From an uncultured Sutterella sp. (lineage in GTDB: Bacteria > Pseudomonadota > Gammaproteobacteria > Burkholderiales > Burkholderiaceae_F), in the NCBI GenBank assembly GCA_900315045.1, contig OMXR01000017.1, forward strand, positions 1 to 48,636: a stretch of DNA of 48,636 bases, in the 5' to 3' direction. The notes below the pieces were generated by a model. The model was not told where the DNA came from, made no database searches, and saw nothing but the letters and a program-made list of their open reading frames with translations. The translations under genes and the position numbers were made by a program. Positions 26,461-34,297 of the stretch are shown here, piece after piece (positions within the stretch are counted from its first letter, which is position 1; every line of letters begins with the position of its first letter).

Positions 26461-26822
26461 GGGGAGCGGTTTTCTCAAACTGCTGGCGCAGGGCGTTCGA
26501 AGCGGGGAGCTGAGAGTGATTCTCATCTTGGCTTCTCTTGTCCGCAGCCAGCCGGTCACAGGAAGGGCGCAGGAAAATGAAGATGTTTGCGAAGACGCAA
26601 GGAATACCTCTAAATAGGTAAGACCTCTCGTGACGCAGGCCAGGCAAGACACTGGGGTTAACACTCATTCTCCCTGAAATGAAGCGGGAAATCCTGTAAT
26701 CAAATGTAAAAGATGAGAAGGCGACCGATACAAAAATCATGGAATCCGTGCCGTTTTTTGGGCAATCGATCTGAAAAATGCAACAAACGAGGGTTTACCC
26801 TATATACAAATTAACTATGCCT

Positions 26823-26836
26823 TCGACACAGATCAA
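26823..26836 (+). promoter_or_regulatory. FNR/CRP-like site before the dcu-type gene
   Basis: TCGAC-ACAG-ATCAA matches the FNR pattern TTGAT-N4-ATCAA at 8 of 10 positions. It lies about 48 bp before the expected transcription start, near a usual activator position. FNR control would fit a dicarboxylate carrier used without oxygen. Confidence 0.3.
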
Positions 26837-26841
26837 AAAAT

Positions 26842-26870
26842 TTGAATCCTTTACTTCTTTTGGATTAAAA
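26842..26870 (+). promoter_or_regulatory. Possible promoter of the dcu-type gene
   Basis: TTGAAT (26842-26847) and TTAAAA (26865-26870) are 17 bp apart, about 48 bp before the start codon. The hexamers are only partly consensus. A good ribosome binding site (GGGGAAAAG) precedes the ATG. Confidence 0.4.
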
Positions 26871-26917
26871 AGTGCGCCATCATTGCGGACGTCCTATTCA
26901 CCTAGGGGAAAAGAAAA

Positions 26918-28264
26918 ATGGAACTGGGTCTTAACTTTTGGCTAGAGCTTGCTGTTCTTCTGGCATGCTTGTTCTACGCTGCTCCCAAGGGCGGCATGAC
27001 GCTCGGTCTGATGGGCGGCATCGGCCTTATCATCTTCGTCTTCGGCTTCGGCCTGAAGCCCGGCAAGCCGCCGGTTGACGTGATCCTCACGATTATGGCG
27101 GTTGTGTGCGCCAGCTCTGCTCTGCAGGCTGCTGGCGGTCTTGACTGCCTGCTGCAGATTGCTGAACGCGTGCTGCGTAACCATCCGCGCGCCGTCTGCT
27201 ATCTGGCTCCGTACCTCTGCTGGATGCTGACCGTTCTCTGCGGTACCGGCCACACTGTGTACACGATGCTCCCGATTATCTATGACGTTGCCATCAAGAA
27301 TGGCATCCGTCCGGAGCGTCCGATGGCTGCCTCCACGATCGCTGCCCAGATGGGCGTGATCTGCTCGCCGGCTGCCGTGGCCTGCGTCTCGATGGTCGCC
27401 CTGATGGACGGCCAGCTCGTCGGTGGCAAGCCCTTCTCTCTGGTCACTCTGCTTAGCATCACCATCCCGGCTGCTCTCGTCGGTCTGTTCGCTGTCGGCA
27501 CGTTCTCCGTGTTCCGCGGCAAGGATCTGGACAAGGACGAGAAGTTCCAGGCTCTGATCGCTGATCCGGAACAGAAGAAGTACGTCTACGGCGAAACCAC
27601 CACCCTGCTCGGCGTTAAGTTCAACCAGAAGCAGTGGGGCTCCCTGTGGATCTTCCTCGCAACCGTTGCCATCGTTGCCGTTCTCGGCTCCACGCCTGAA
27701 CTGCGTCCGCTCGTCGGCAAGAAGCGTCTGTCGATGACCCTGGTCATCCAGATGTTCATGCTGCTCGCCGGTATCCTGATGGTCATGTTCTGCGACGCCA
27801 AGAAGATCAACAAGACCAGCGTGTTCAACGCCGGTATGGTTGCCATCGTTTCCGTGTACGGCGTTGCCTGGATGTCCGATACGATGTTCTCGAACCACAT
27901 CGGCCAGCTCAAGGTCGGTCTGACCGAGTGGGTCAAGGCCGCTCCGTGGACCTTCGGTATCGTTCTGCTGCTCGTGTCCAAGCTCGTGAACTCCCAGGCT
28001 GCTGCAGTTGCCATCGTCGTTCCGGTCGCTATCCAGATCGGCACGCCTGCTGGCATCATCTGCGCCATGGCTTCCGCCTGCTACGGCTACTACATCCTTC
28101 CGACGTATCCGTCTGACCTTGCTGCTCTGACGTTCGACCGCTCCGGCACGACGCACATCGGCAAGTTCGTGATCAACCATTCCTTCATCCTTCCGGGCCT
28201 GATCGGTGTTCTCACCGCTGTGGCCGTCGGCTGGGTGCTCGGCATGTTCTACGGCTACATCTAA
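26918..28264 (+). CDS. Anaerobic C4-dicarboxylate transporter, DcuA/DcuB family
   Basis: Dcu carriers exchange or take up fumarate, malate, aspartate and succinate during anaerobic growth. The 448-residue protein has 10-12 hydrophobic segments and the family landmarks VDVILTIMAVVCASSALQAAGGLDCLL, APYLCWMLTVLCGTGHTVYTMLPII, GVAWMSDTMFSNHI, SQAAAVAIVVPVA and FILPTYPSDLAALTFDRSGTTHIGKFVINH. DcuA and DcuB cannot be told apart here. It stands alone, divergent from nap. Codon use is notably biased, as in highly expressed genes. The class I fumarase at 37189 is a plausible metabolic partner. Confidence 0.9.
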   Translation: MELGLNFWLELAVLLACLFYAAPKGGMTLGLMGGIGLIIFVFGFGLKPGKPPVDVILTIMAVVCASSALQAAGGLDCLLQIAERVLRNHPRAVCYLAPYLCWMLTVLCGTGHTVYTMLPIIYDVAIKNGIRPERPMAASTIAAQMGVICSPAAVACVSMVALMDGQLVGGKPFSLVTLLSITIPAALVGLFAVGTFSVFRGKDLDKDEKFQALIADPEQKKYVYGETTTLLGVKFNQKQWGSLWIFLATVAIVAVLGSTPELRPLVGKKRLSMTLVIQMFMLLAGILMVMFCDAKKINKTSVFNAGMVAIVSVYGVAWMSDTMFSNHIGQLKVGLTEWVKAAPWTFGIVLLLVSKLVNSQAAAVAIVVPVAIQIGTPAGIICAMASACYGYYILPTYPSDLAALTFDRSGTTHIGKFVINHSFILPGLIGVLTAVAVGWVLGMFYGYI

Positions 28265-28316
28265 TCGGATAGCCGTCTACAAAAAGTAAAATTTGTGATA
28301 GGACGATTCGTCTAGA

Positions 28317-28336
28317 GGCCGGGGGAGACCCCGGCC
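28317..28336 (+). terminator. GC hairpin after the dcu-type gene
   Basis: GGCCGGGG (28317-28324), loop GAGA and CCCCGGCC (28329-28336) form a perfect 8-bp stem without a T-run. It stands directly before the main terminator and may protect the mRNA end. Confidence 0.6.
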
Positions 28337-28339
28337 TTG

Positions 28340-28384
28340 CCAGACAAAAAAAGGAGAGCCGCGTGGCTCTCTTTTTTTGTCTGG
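28340..28384. terminator. Bidirectional terminator between the dcu-type gene and the rhodanese gene
   Basis: CCAGAC, seven A, GGAGAGCC (28340-28360) pair with GGCTCTC, seven T, GTCTGG (28365-28384) with one bulged G. The stem is about 20 bp with T-runs on both strands and serves both convergent genes. Confidence 0.9.
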
Positions 28385-28396
28385 AAAAAATGGTGC

Positions 28397-28777
28397 TTAG
28401 CGCTCGATTTCGTACGGCCAGTCGAGGATGCCGCCGAGATTGCAGGCATTCTTGAAGCCCAGAGCCTCCAGAAGCTTTACGGCGAGAGCGCTCCTTCTGC
28501 CGCTGCGGCAGTAGACGAAATACAGCCGGTTCTTGTCGTCGAGCTGGGCGGGAAGCTTTCCTTTCACAATTTCGGCTACGGGCAGGTTGATGGCCCCGGG
28601 GATGCGCTCTGAGCGGAATTCCTCAGGCGTGCGGACATCGAGGATCACTGCGTCGGGATGCTTGGCCATCAGCTCCTTTGCCAGCCGTGGCGCTATGAAG
28701 GTGCTGGGAACGGACCTCGCAAGGGAGGCTGAAATCGGAGCCAGGGCAAGGCCGGCAAGAAAGAGTCTGCGCTGCAT
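28397..28777 (-). CDS. Secreted single-domain rhodanese
   Basis: A 126-residue protein with a signal peptide (MQRRLFLAGLALAPISASLARS) and one rhodanese domain. It shows AVILDVRTPEEFRSERIPGAINLP and the active-site loop YCRSGRRS with Cys90. Periplasmic rhodaneses of this kind are sulfur-transfer proteins of mostly unknown partner. The start at 28777 fits the signal peptide; a longer frame to 28927 has no such sense. It is convergent with the dcu-type gene. Confidence 0.85.
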   Translation of the reverse strand: MQRRLFLAGLALAPISASLARSVPSTFIAPRLAKELMAKHPDAVILDVRTPEEFRSERIPGAINLPVAEIVKGKLPAQLDDKNRLYFVYCRSGRRSALAVKLLEALGFKNACNLGGILDWPYEIER

Positions 28778-28858
28778 GGAAAATCTCCCGTGGGTCGTTG
28801 CGGCAAATGCTATCAGGAGACCGGGTTCGGGAAGCTTCAGGATGGCAAAAAAAGACTT

Positions 28859-28887
28859 TTGAGAGTCTTCCCGCCCGGGGCTAAAAT
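28859..28887 (+). promoter_or_regulatory. Promoter of the phosphomannomutase gene
   Basis: TTGAGA (28859-28864) and TAAAAT (28882-28887) are separated by 17 bp, giving a leader of about 77 nt. Confidence 0.6.
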
Positions 28888-28970
28888 GAATCGGCTTATA
28901 TCTGATGACTGGCGGGGCAAGCTTCAAGGGAAGATGCCTCGTCTTGTTTGAACTTCCTCAAGGATTTTTT

Positions 28971-30353
28971 ATGCAGCCTGACCGTTCAATTTTCAAGGCT
29001 TATGACATTCGTGGAATCGTGGGCAAGACGCTGACCGAAGAAGTTGTCTACCAGGTTGGACTGGTTCTTGGCTCCATGGCAGCCGGCAAGGGAATCGCAA
29101 GCCTGTGCGTCGGCCGCGACGGCAGACTCTCCGGCCCGGCGCTCAGCAAGGCGCTCATGCAGGGCATTGCCGATGCGGGCGTGGATGTCAAGGACATCGG
29201 CATGGTGCCGACCCCCGTGCTGTACTTCGCGACGAACTATCTCGGCAACGGTTCCGGCGTTGCCGTGACCGGCTCGCACAATCCGGCCGACTACAACGGC
29301 CTCAAAATGATGATGGCCGGGCTGACGCTCTACGGACCGGACATCCAGGACATCTATGAGAAGATCGTTGCGGGCGCCTGCTCCAAGGCCGAAAAGCCGG
29401 GCAGGATTGAGCAGGTTGACGTGCTGCCCGCCTACATCGAGAAGGTTCTGGGCGACGTGAAGCTCGCTCGTCCCATGAAGATCGCGATCGACTGCGGCAA
29501 CGGCGTTGCCGGTCCCACTGCGCGCAGGATCTTCTCCGGCCTCGGCTGCGAATTCACCGAGCTCTACATGGATATCGACGGGCACTTCCCGAACCATCAT
29601 CCCGATCCGTCCAAGCCCGCCAACCTCAAGGATCTGATCGAATGCGTCACAAAGGGCGACGCGGAAGTGGGCATTGCCTTTGACGGCGACGCAGACCGGC
29701 TGGGCGTGGTGACCCGTTCGGGCGCAATCATCTATCCCGACCGTCAAATGATGCTGTTTGCCGCCGATGTCCTGCGCGCACACCCGGGTAAGCAGATCAT
29801 CTATGACGTCAAGTGCACGCGGCGCCTGGTGCCCTGGATCCGCGAGCACGGCGGCGTGCCCACGATCAGCTGCACGGGACATTCGCTCGTGAAGAAGAAG
29901 CTGCGCGAAACCGGCGCGCCCTTTGCGGGAGAAATGTCCGGCCACCTTTTCTTCAACGACGGCCGCTGGCCCGGATTTGACGACGGCATCTATGCCGGCG
30001 CCCGGCTGCTCGAGATTCTTTCCCGCACGGAGAATCCCTCGGCAACGCTCGACGCCCTGCCCACGGCGGTGAATACGCCTGAGTTGCAGATCCAGATGAA
30101 GGAAGGTGAGAACAAGGAGCTGGTCAGCAAGCTGCAGAAGGCTGCCAGATTCGACGATGCCGAAGACGTCATCCTGATTGACGGCGTGCGCATCGAGTTC
30201 AAGGACGGTTTTGCGCTGGCGCGGTCTTCGAACACGACGCCTGTTGTCGTGCTTCGCCTTGAGGGCGACAACGAGCAGGCGCTCGAGCGCATCAAGAAGC
30301 GCTTCGGCGAATTCCTGCTGAGCGTGGAGCCTTCGCTCAAGCTTCCGTTCTAA
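28971..30353 (+). CDS. Phosphomannomutase/phosphoglucomutase (ManB/AlgC type)
   Basis: This alpha-D-phosphohexomutase interconverts the 6- and 1-phosphates of mannose or glucose for sugar-nucleotide and LPS synthesis. The 460-residue protein has the phosphoserine loop VTGSHNPADYNG (Ser102), the metal loop DGDADRLG, the sugar loop GEMSGHLFFND and the phosphate-binding loop RSSNTTPVVVLRLEG. The start at 28971 has AAGGA 6 bases ahead. Length and motifs match Pseudomonas AlgC. It is a single-gene unit with its own promoter and terminator. Confidence 0.94.
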   Translation: MQPDRSIFKAYDIRGIVGKTLTEEVVYQVGLVLGSMAAGKGIASLCVGRDGRLSGPALSKALMQGIADAGVDVKDIGMVPTPVLYFATNYLGNGSGVAVTGSHNPADYNGLKMMMAGLTLYGPDIQDIYEKIVAGACSKAEKPGRIEQVDVLPAYIEKVLGDVKLARPMKIAIDCGNGVAGPTARRIFSGLGCEFTELYMDIDGHFPNHHPDPSKPANLKDLIECVTKGDAEVGIAFDGDADRLGVVTRSGAIIYPDRQMMLFAADVLRAHPGKQIIYDVKCTRRLVPWIREHGGVPTISCTGHSLVKKKLRETGAPFAGEMSGHLFFNDGRWPGFDDGIYAGARLLEILSRTENPSATLDALPTAVNTPELQIQMKEGENKELVSKLQKAARFDDAEDVILIDGVRIEFKDGFALARSSNTTPVVVLRLEGDNEQALERIKKRFGEFLLSVEPSLKLPF

Positions 30354-30372
30354 CGGACGGCCGCCACCCAAG

Positions 30373-30407
30373 CAAAACGCCTCCCCTTGAACCGGGAGGC
30401 GTTTTTG
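30373..30407. terminator. Terminator after the phosphomannomutase gene
   Basis: CAAAACGCCTCCC (30373-30385) pairs with GGGAGGCGTTTTTG (30394-30407), followed by T on both strands. It also serves the convergent PEBP gene. Confidence 0.88.
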
Positions 30408-30443
30408 TCCGGAGCGCCGGAAGAGTCCGCGCTGAGCGCGGCG

Positions 30444-30917
30444 TTAGCGGTTGGTGCTCAGCAGATAGGTGCCGAATGTTTCGGCACTTGCAAGAACGTG
30501 CCCCTGCATGGCCGCTTCAATCGGAGCGCGGCCAAAGGGCCGGGGCGGCACTTCAAGGACGCAGTCCAGTGCATAGAGCTTGAAGAAGTATCTGTGCGTG
30601 CCGATCGGAGGCCGGGGACCGGCCCAGCCTTCGTTTCCGCTGTCGTTCATGCCGGCAACGGTGCCGGGGGGCAGATGCCGGATGCCTTCGGCGAGCTGCC
30701 TCGTGCTGGCGGGGAGATTGATGAGAAGCCAGTGCAGCCAGACGAGCTTGGGCGCCTTCGGATCCGGTGCATCCGGGTCGTCGGCGATCAGCACAAGGCT
30801 TTTCGTGCCCGCAGGGATTTGCTCAAAGATGAGTTCGGGGGAGAGGTCTTCGGCTTCCTGAGTGTTCCTCATCGGGATCTCGCCGCCCGTTTCAAACGCC
30901 GTGCTGTAGATGCGCAT
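30444..30917 (-). CDS. YbhB/YbcL-family (PEBP-like) protein
   Basis: A 157-residue phosphatidylethanolamine-binding-protein-like product. It has DLSPELIFEQIPAGTKSLVLIADDPDAPDP, WLHWLLINLPAS and GYxGPRPPIGTHRYFFKLYALD (here WAGPRPPIGTHRYFFKLYALD), the hallmarks of the bacterial YbhB group. The function in bacteria is not established. It lies 33 bp downstream of ttcA on the same strand and may be the last gene of the larBCE-ttcA transcript. Confidence 0.88.
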   Translation of the reverse strand: MRIYSTAFETGGEIPMRNTQEAEDLSPELIFEQIPAGTKSLVLIADDPDAPDPKAPKLVWLHWLLINLPASTRQLAEGIRHLPPGTVAGMNDSGNEGWAGPRPPIGTHRYFFKLYALDCVLEVPPRPFGRAPIEAAMQGHVLASAETFGTYLLSTNR

Positions 30918-30950
30918 ACGTGCCTCCAGAAAAAACGAGGGTGCGCGCGT

Positions 30951-31892
30951 TTACTCGTCCGCCGCCAGCTCTTCCGCCGGTTCGCCAGGCACTTCGTTCC
31001 CGCTCAGGCGGGTGAAGGTGCTGAAGTCAAACAGCGTCTTGTCCGAGAGCTGGGAAGCGGCAACGCGCGTCGTGCTCATGAACAGATTGTAGATTCTGCT
31101 GTCGTACTTTTTGTCCCATTCGGCAATGAGTTCCTTGATCTCGCGGCGCTTCTTGTTTTCAGACACGCCGCACAGGTTCTTGGGCATGAGCGGATAGTTG
31201 CGGATCTTCGCCCATTTTGCGGTTTCGTATTCGCGCACGTAGATCAGGGGGCGTATCACGATGGCCGTTTTGGCGTCGTTGCGAAGCACGGGAGGCATGG
31301 CCTTGATGCGTCCGCCGTAGAACATGTTCAGAAGCAGCGTCGAGACCACGTCATCCATCTGGTGGCCCAGAGCGATCTTGGTGCAGCCCAGTTCCCGGCT
31401 CACCCGGTAGATGATGCCTCTGCGCAGTCTCGCGCAGAGCGAACAGATGTTCTTGCCGTCGGGAATGAGCCTGCGCACGATGGAGTTCGTGTCCTGGTCC
31501 TCGATGTGCCAAGGTGAGCCGCAATGCTCGAGATATTCGCGCAGGATGTGCTCGGGGGCGCCGGGGATGTGCTGGTTGATGTGCACGGCCACGATGTCAA
31601 AATGGATCGGGGCCCGCCCCTGGAGTTTCTGAAGCGCCTCAAGGAGCACGTAGCTGTCCTTGCCGCCGCTCATGGCGACCATGACCTTGTCGCCTTCCTC
31701 GATCATACCGTAATCGGTAATCGCCTGCGCGGTGAGGCGCACGATGCGCTTTTCAAGCTTGCGCACCGAGACGCTGGCCTTGACATGGCGGCCTGGGGCG
31801 ACCTCGATGCGCTTGCCCCTGATGCTGCTTTGCTCAAGCGCGGGGGACTCGGGGATGATGGGGAGGGGCTGGCTCTCGGTCATGATGGTCAC
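30951..31892 (-). CDS. ttcA: TtcA, tRNA 2-thiocytidine synthetase
   Basis: TtcA thiolates C32 of certain tRNAs using an Fe-S cluster. The 313-residue protein has the PP-loop MSGGKDSYVLLE, the cysteine pair CSLCARLRRG, and GHQMDDVVSTLLLNMFYGGRIKAMPP, all typical of the TtcA/TtuA family. The start could be Met1 at 31892 or Met4 a few codons later. Its start overlaps the larE stop by 4 bp, which couples tRNA thiolation to the racemase-cofactor genes in one transcript. Confidence 0.94.
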   Translation of the reverse strand: MTIMTESQPLPIIPESPALEQSSIRGKRIEVAPGRHVKASVSVRKLEKRIVRLTAQAITDYGMIEEGDKVMVAMSGGKDSYVLLEALQKLQGRAPIHFDIVAVHINQHIPGAPEHILREYLEHCGSPWHIEDQDTNSIVRRLIPDGKNICSLCARLRRGIIYRVSRELGCTKIALGHQMDDVVSTLLLNMFYGGRIKAMPPVLRNDAKTAIVIRPLIYVREYETAKWAKIRNYPLMPKNLCGVSENKKRREIKELIAEWDKKYDSRIYNLFMSTTRVAASQLSDKTLFDFSTFTRLSGNEVPGEPAEELAADE

Positions 31893-32716
31893 TTTCGGTC
31901 GTAGAACCCCGAAAGCGTATCAAGAATTTCGACGGGAAGCCCGAGCAGGTTCGGGAATGCATCCCGCAGATCGTGCTGGAGCCGGGAAAGATGTTCAAAC
32001 GGGCGATCGGGAAGACTGGCCCTGGCGATGTGCAGCTGCGGGCCGTCGCTGTCCGGCACCCGGACGCGGAAGGCAAGCGTTTTTCCGAACGGGTGATTCG
32101 CGATGAACTCTTCGATCCGTACCACTGCCTGAATCATTTCCTCGCTGGGCTTGAAGCCGTAGGGAAAGCGTGTGAGCAGGCACGGCCGGGCGGCCTGATC
32201 GGGATTGGCAAAACCCATTTGCCTGCCAATCGCACGGATCTGCTCCTTGCTGATGCCCGCTTCGCAAAGCGGCGAGCGGATGCCGAGTTCTTCAAGCGCT
32301 TTTTTCCCTGGCCGGAAGACAGAGAGATCCGACGCGTTGGAGCCATCGCAAAGGGTTGCGCCAGGGGGCAGCTGATCGAGCAGGGTGGAAAAGATGGTCT
32401 TCTTGCACTCGTAGCAGCGGTTCTTGCCCGCTTCCCAGATGGCGGGATTCTCCAGCGGATCGATGCGAATCAGGGTGGGGGTGAGTCCCATGTCGCTGGC
32501 ACGGGCGATCGCCTGCGCGGTGTCGCTTGCGGCAATGTGCGGCCCCTGGACGTGAAAGAGCTGCGGAGCGAGTCCGCAGCGCAGTGAAAAGAACGCCAGA
32601 AAGCGGCTGTCCAGCCCGCCAGAGTAGGCGATGCAGACCGGACCCTTGCCGGCGAGGTCGAGAAGAATGTCCTTCAGGCGCTGCGCCTTGGCAGCCAGTT
32701 CTTCATTGTTTTCCAT
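31889..32716 (-). CDS. larE: LarE, sulfur transferase for nickel-pincer cofactor synthesis
   Basis: LarE adenylates and then thiolates pyridinium-3,5-biscarboxylic acid mononucleotide during synthesis of the nickel-pincer cofactor of lactate racemase. The 275 residues have the PP-loop YSGGLDSRFLA, NRCYECKKTIFS and ARPCLLTRFPYG. Cys179 lies where the sacrificial Cys176 is found in Lactiplantibacillus plantarum LarE. The gene follows larC after 14 bp and overlaps ttcA by 4 bp. Confidence 0.9.
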   Translation of the reverse strand: MENNEELAAKAQRLKDILLDLAGKGPVCIAYSGGLDSRFLAFFSLRCGLAPQLFHVQGPHIAASDTAQAIARASDMGLTPTLIRIDPLENPAIWEAGKNRCYECKKTIFSTLLDQLPPGATLCDGSNASDLSVFRPGKKALEELGIRSPLCEAGISKEQIRAIGRQMGFANPDQAARPCLLTRFPYGFKPSEEMIQAVVRIEEFIANHPFGKTLAFRVRVPDSDGPQLHIARASLPDRPFEHLSRLQHDLRDAFPNLLGLPVEILDTLSGFYDRK

Positions 32717-32730
32717 TGTTCTGAATTTTC

Positions 32731-33468
32731 CTAAAGCGGCTCGCCCATCGCGAACAGGGTTCCGTTGGGGACGCCTTCAAAAATTTTCCCAGGCACGAAG
32801 ACTGTTGCATGCTTTCTGACGGTCATTTCGGGCCATGGGCCGAATGCGGCGCCAAAGCCGAGCAGGGCGCCAAGCCCGGTTGGCGTGATCGCCTCTCCCT
32901 CACCGAGGAAGGGGCGCACGGGCACGCCGTCAAGCATGGCAAAAGTGGAAGGGGCGGGGTTGGGAACCGCGCCGTGCGCGCAGAGCACAGTTCCGTCGCC
33001 GAGCGGAATCGGGCTGGCAATCAGGCGCTCGGGCTGGATTGCGCAAAGCAGCTCGGCGGCAAGTCCGATGGAGACGATATTCGCTAGCCTGCCGACTTCA
33101 TGGAAATGCACCGACTCGAGACTTTCTCCGTGCACGGCGGCTTCGGCGGCAGCGATCACGTGCCAGACGTTCATGGCTAGATCGCGCGCGGCCTCCGAGA
33201 GCGCACTCGCCGCATAGATGCTTGCAATGTCGGCCACGTGCCGATGCACGTGCTCGTGCGGCGCCTGCAGGTTTAGGGACCACCCGGCGATGTCGTTGAC
33301 CGAGGCGGGCGAGAGCGCAAGGGAGACGTTTTCAAGATTCGGAAAGCGGGCCTTGAGCAGTTCCGCAGGAGGCAGAAGCGGCGAGGCGGTCAGAGCCAGA
33401 AGCCCGGCAAGGAACGAGCCGGCATTGAAGCCGGCGTGGATGCGCAGTGTGATGACGGGGCGAGTCAT
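32731..33468 (-). CDS. larC: LarC-like protein limited to the first domain
   Basis: LarC inserts nickel into the pincer cofactor in a CTP-dependent reaction. The 245 residues align with the N-terminal half (LarC1): a His-rich stretch HEHVHRHV, AEAAVHGESLESVHFHEVG, ASPIPLGDGTV, HGAVPNPAPSTFAML and GEAITPTGLGALL. The second domain (LarC2), which binds CTP in the known enzyme, is absent: the stop is 14 bp from larE. The usual start DCFSGISGDMFLGALL has become RIHAGFNAGSFLAGLLAL, losing the conserved Asp, and HEVGAVDSI has become HEVGRLANI. It may be a divergent or degenerate form; the missing part could be encoded elsewhere. Confidence 0.8.
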   Translation of the reverse strand: MTRPVITLRIHAGFNAGSFLAGLLALTASPLLPPAELLKARFPNLENVSLALSPASVNDIAGWSLNLQAPHEHVHRHVADIASIYAASALSEAARDLAMNVWHVIAAAEAAVHGESLESVHFHEVGRLANIVSIGLAAELLCAIQPERLIASPIPLGDGTVLCAHGAVPNPAPSTFAMLDGVPVRPFLGEGEAITPTGLGALLGFGAAFGPWPEMTVRKHATVFVPGKIFEGVPNGTLFAMGEPL

Positions 33469-33472
33469 GCGA

Positions 33473-34138
33473 CTACTCCCTGTAGATGGCGTTGAGCACG
33501 CGAGCGGCAGCGCATGCGGCTCCGTAGCCGTTGTCGATATTGAACACGCCGATCCCTGGGGCGCAGGACACGAGCATGCTCGTGAGCGCGGATTTGCCGT
33601 GTTCGGCTATGCCGTAGCCGACACTGGTGGGCACGGCAAAAAGCGGCTTGCTTGTGAGCCCACCGACCACGCTTGCAATCGCGGCATCAAGCCCCGCGAT
33701 CACCACCACCACGTCGGCCTTGTTGATGTCTTCAATTGCCTGCTGAATCCGCCAAAGGCCCGCCACCCCGCAGTCTTCGTATCGGATCGCCGTCCAGCCG
33801 AGATATTCAAGCGTGCGGCTCACCTCCCGGGCAACGGCGCCGTCGGCGGTTCCGGCGGACACGACGGCGACGCTGCCGTGCGGGCGCCGCGGCAGGGTGT
33901 GGCTCCAGGCAGTCCGCGAGAGCGGCTCATAGTTGTAGGCGCTCTTGAGCTGCTCGGGCAGACGGCTGAAAAAGTCCGGGTCCAAGCGCGTGAACAGGAT
34001 CGGCTTTTCGGCTGGATCGGCAAAGCGTTCGAGCAGGGTGATGAGCGCGCGCTGCGGCTTGCCTTCGCAAAAAACCGCTTCGGGCAGCCCGATGCGTCTG
34101 TCTCGGTCAATATCAAACCGGATGCAGGGTGTGGACAT
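33473..34138 (-). CDS. larB: LarB, carboxylase of nickel-pincer cofactor synthesis
   Basis: LarB carboxylates and hydrolyses nicotinic acid adenine dinucleotide, the first step of the pincer cofactor route. The 221-residue protein is PurE-like in its C-terminal half: VAVVSAGTADGAVAREVSRTLEYLG, YEDCGVAGLWR, VVVVIAGLDAAIASVVGGL and PLFAVPTSVGYG. All are LarB signatures. The gene is 4 bp from larC. A terminator-like hairpin separates it from larA, which lies upstream on the same strand. Confidence 0.93.
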   Translation of the reverse strand: MSTPCIRFDIDRDRRIGLPEAVFCEGKPQRALITLLERFADPAEKPILFTRLDPDFFSRLPEQLKSAYNYEPLSRTAWSHTLPRRPHGSVAVVSAGTADGAVAREVSRTLEYLGWTAIRYEDCGVAGLWRIQQAIEDINKADVVVVIAGLDAAIASVVGGLTSKPLFAVPTSVGYGIAEHGKSALTSMLVSCAPGIGVFNIDNGYGAACAAARVLNAIYRE

Positions 34139-34243
34139 GAATCATTCCGTTCAGATGGACGTTGATGCGCGGGATGCTACCAGCCGCAGACAGCGGCGCG
34201 GCGGCCGTGGCGCGCAATCGGCAGATTTAGCAAGGAAACTGAG

Positions 34244-34276
34244 AAAAACGGCTCCCTTCGAAAACGAAAGGAGCCG
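34244..34276 (-). terminator. Terminator-like hairpin between larA and larB
   Basis: Plus-strand CGGCTCCCTTCG (34249-34260) and CGAAAGGAGCCG (34265-34276) form a 12-bp stem with one mismatch over loop AAAA. On the minus strand a T-run follows. larA may be made in excess of larBCE, with partial read-through. Confidence 0.75.
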
Positions 34277-34297
34277 CTTTTCGGGTGCCCGGGCGGA

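Larger units (their letters stand above)
26170..26917. other. Divergent intergenic region between napD and the dcu-type gene
   Basis: About 750 bp without a supported gene. It holds the napD promoter area with a 12-bp palindrome, the folded leader candidate at 26345-26460, an AT-rich stretch from about 26690 and the promoter of the dcu-type gene. A frame of 127 codons at 26234-26617 has no ribosome binding site, no ATG start and no recognisable content, and it crosses the folded region. Confidence 0.6.

Noticed and set aside
26234-26617. 127-codon open frame upstream of the dcu-type gene
   Set aside because: No ATG start, no ribosome binding site, no recognisable domain, and it crosses the folded nap leader candidate on the other strand.
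32716-32731. LarC2 made by ribosomal frameshifting
   Set aside because: The 14-bp gap to larE leaves no room for a second domain in any frame before the larE start.
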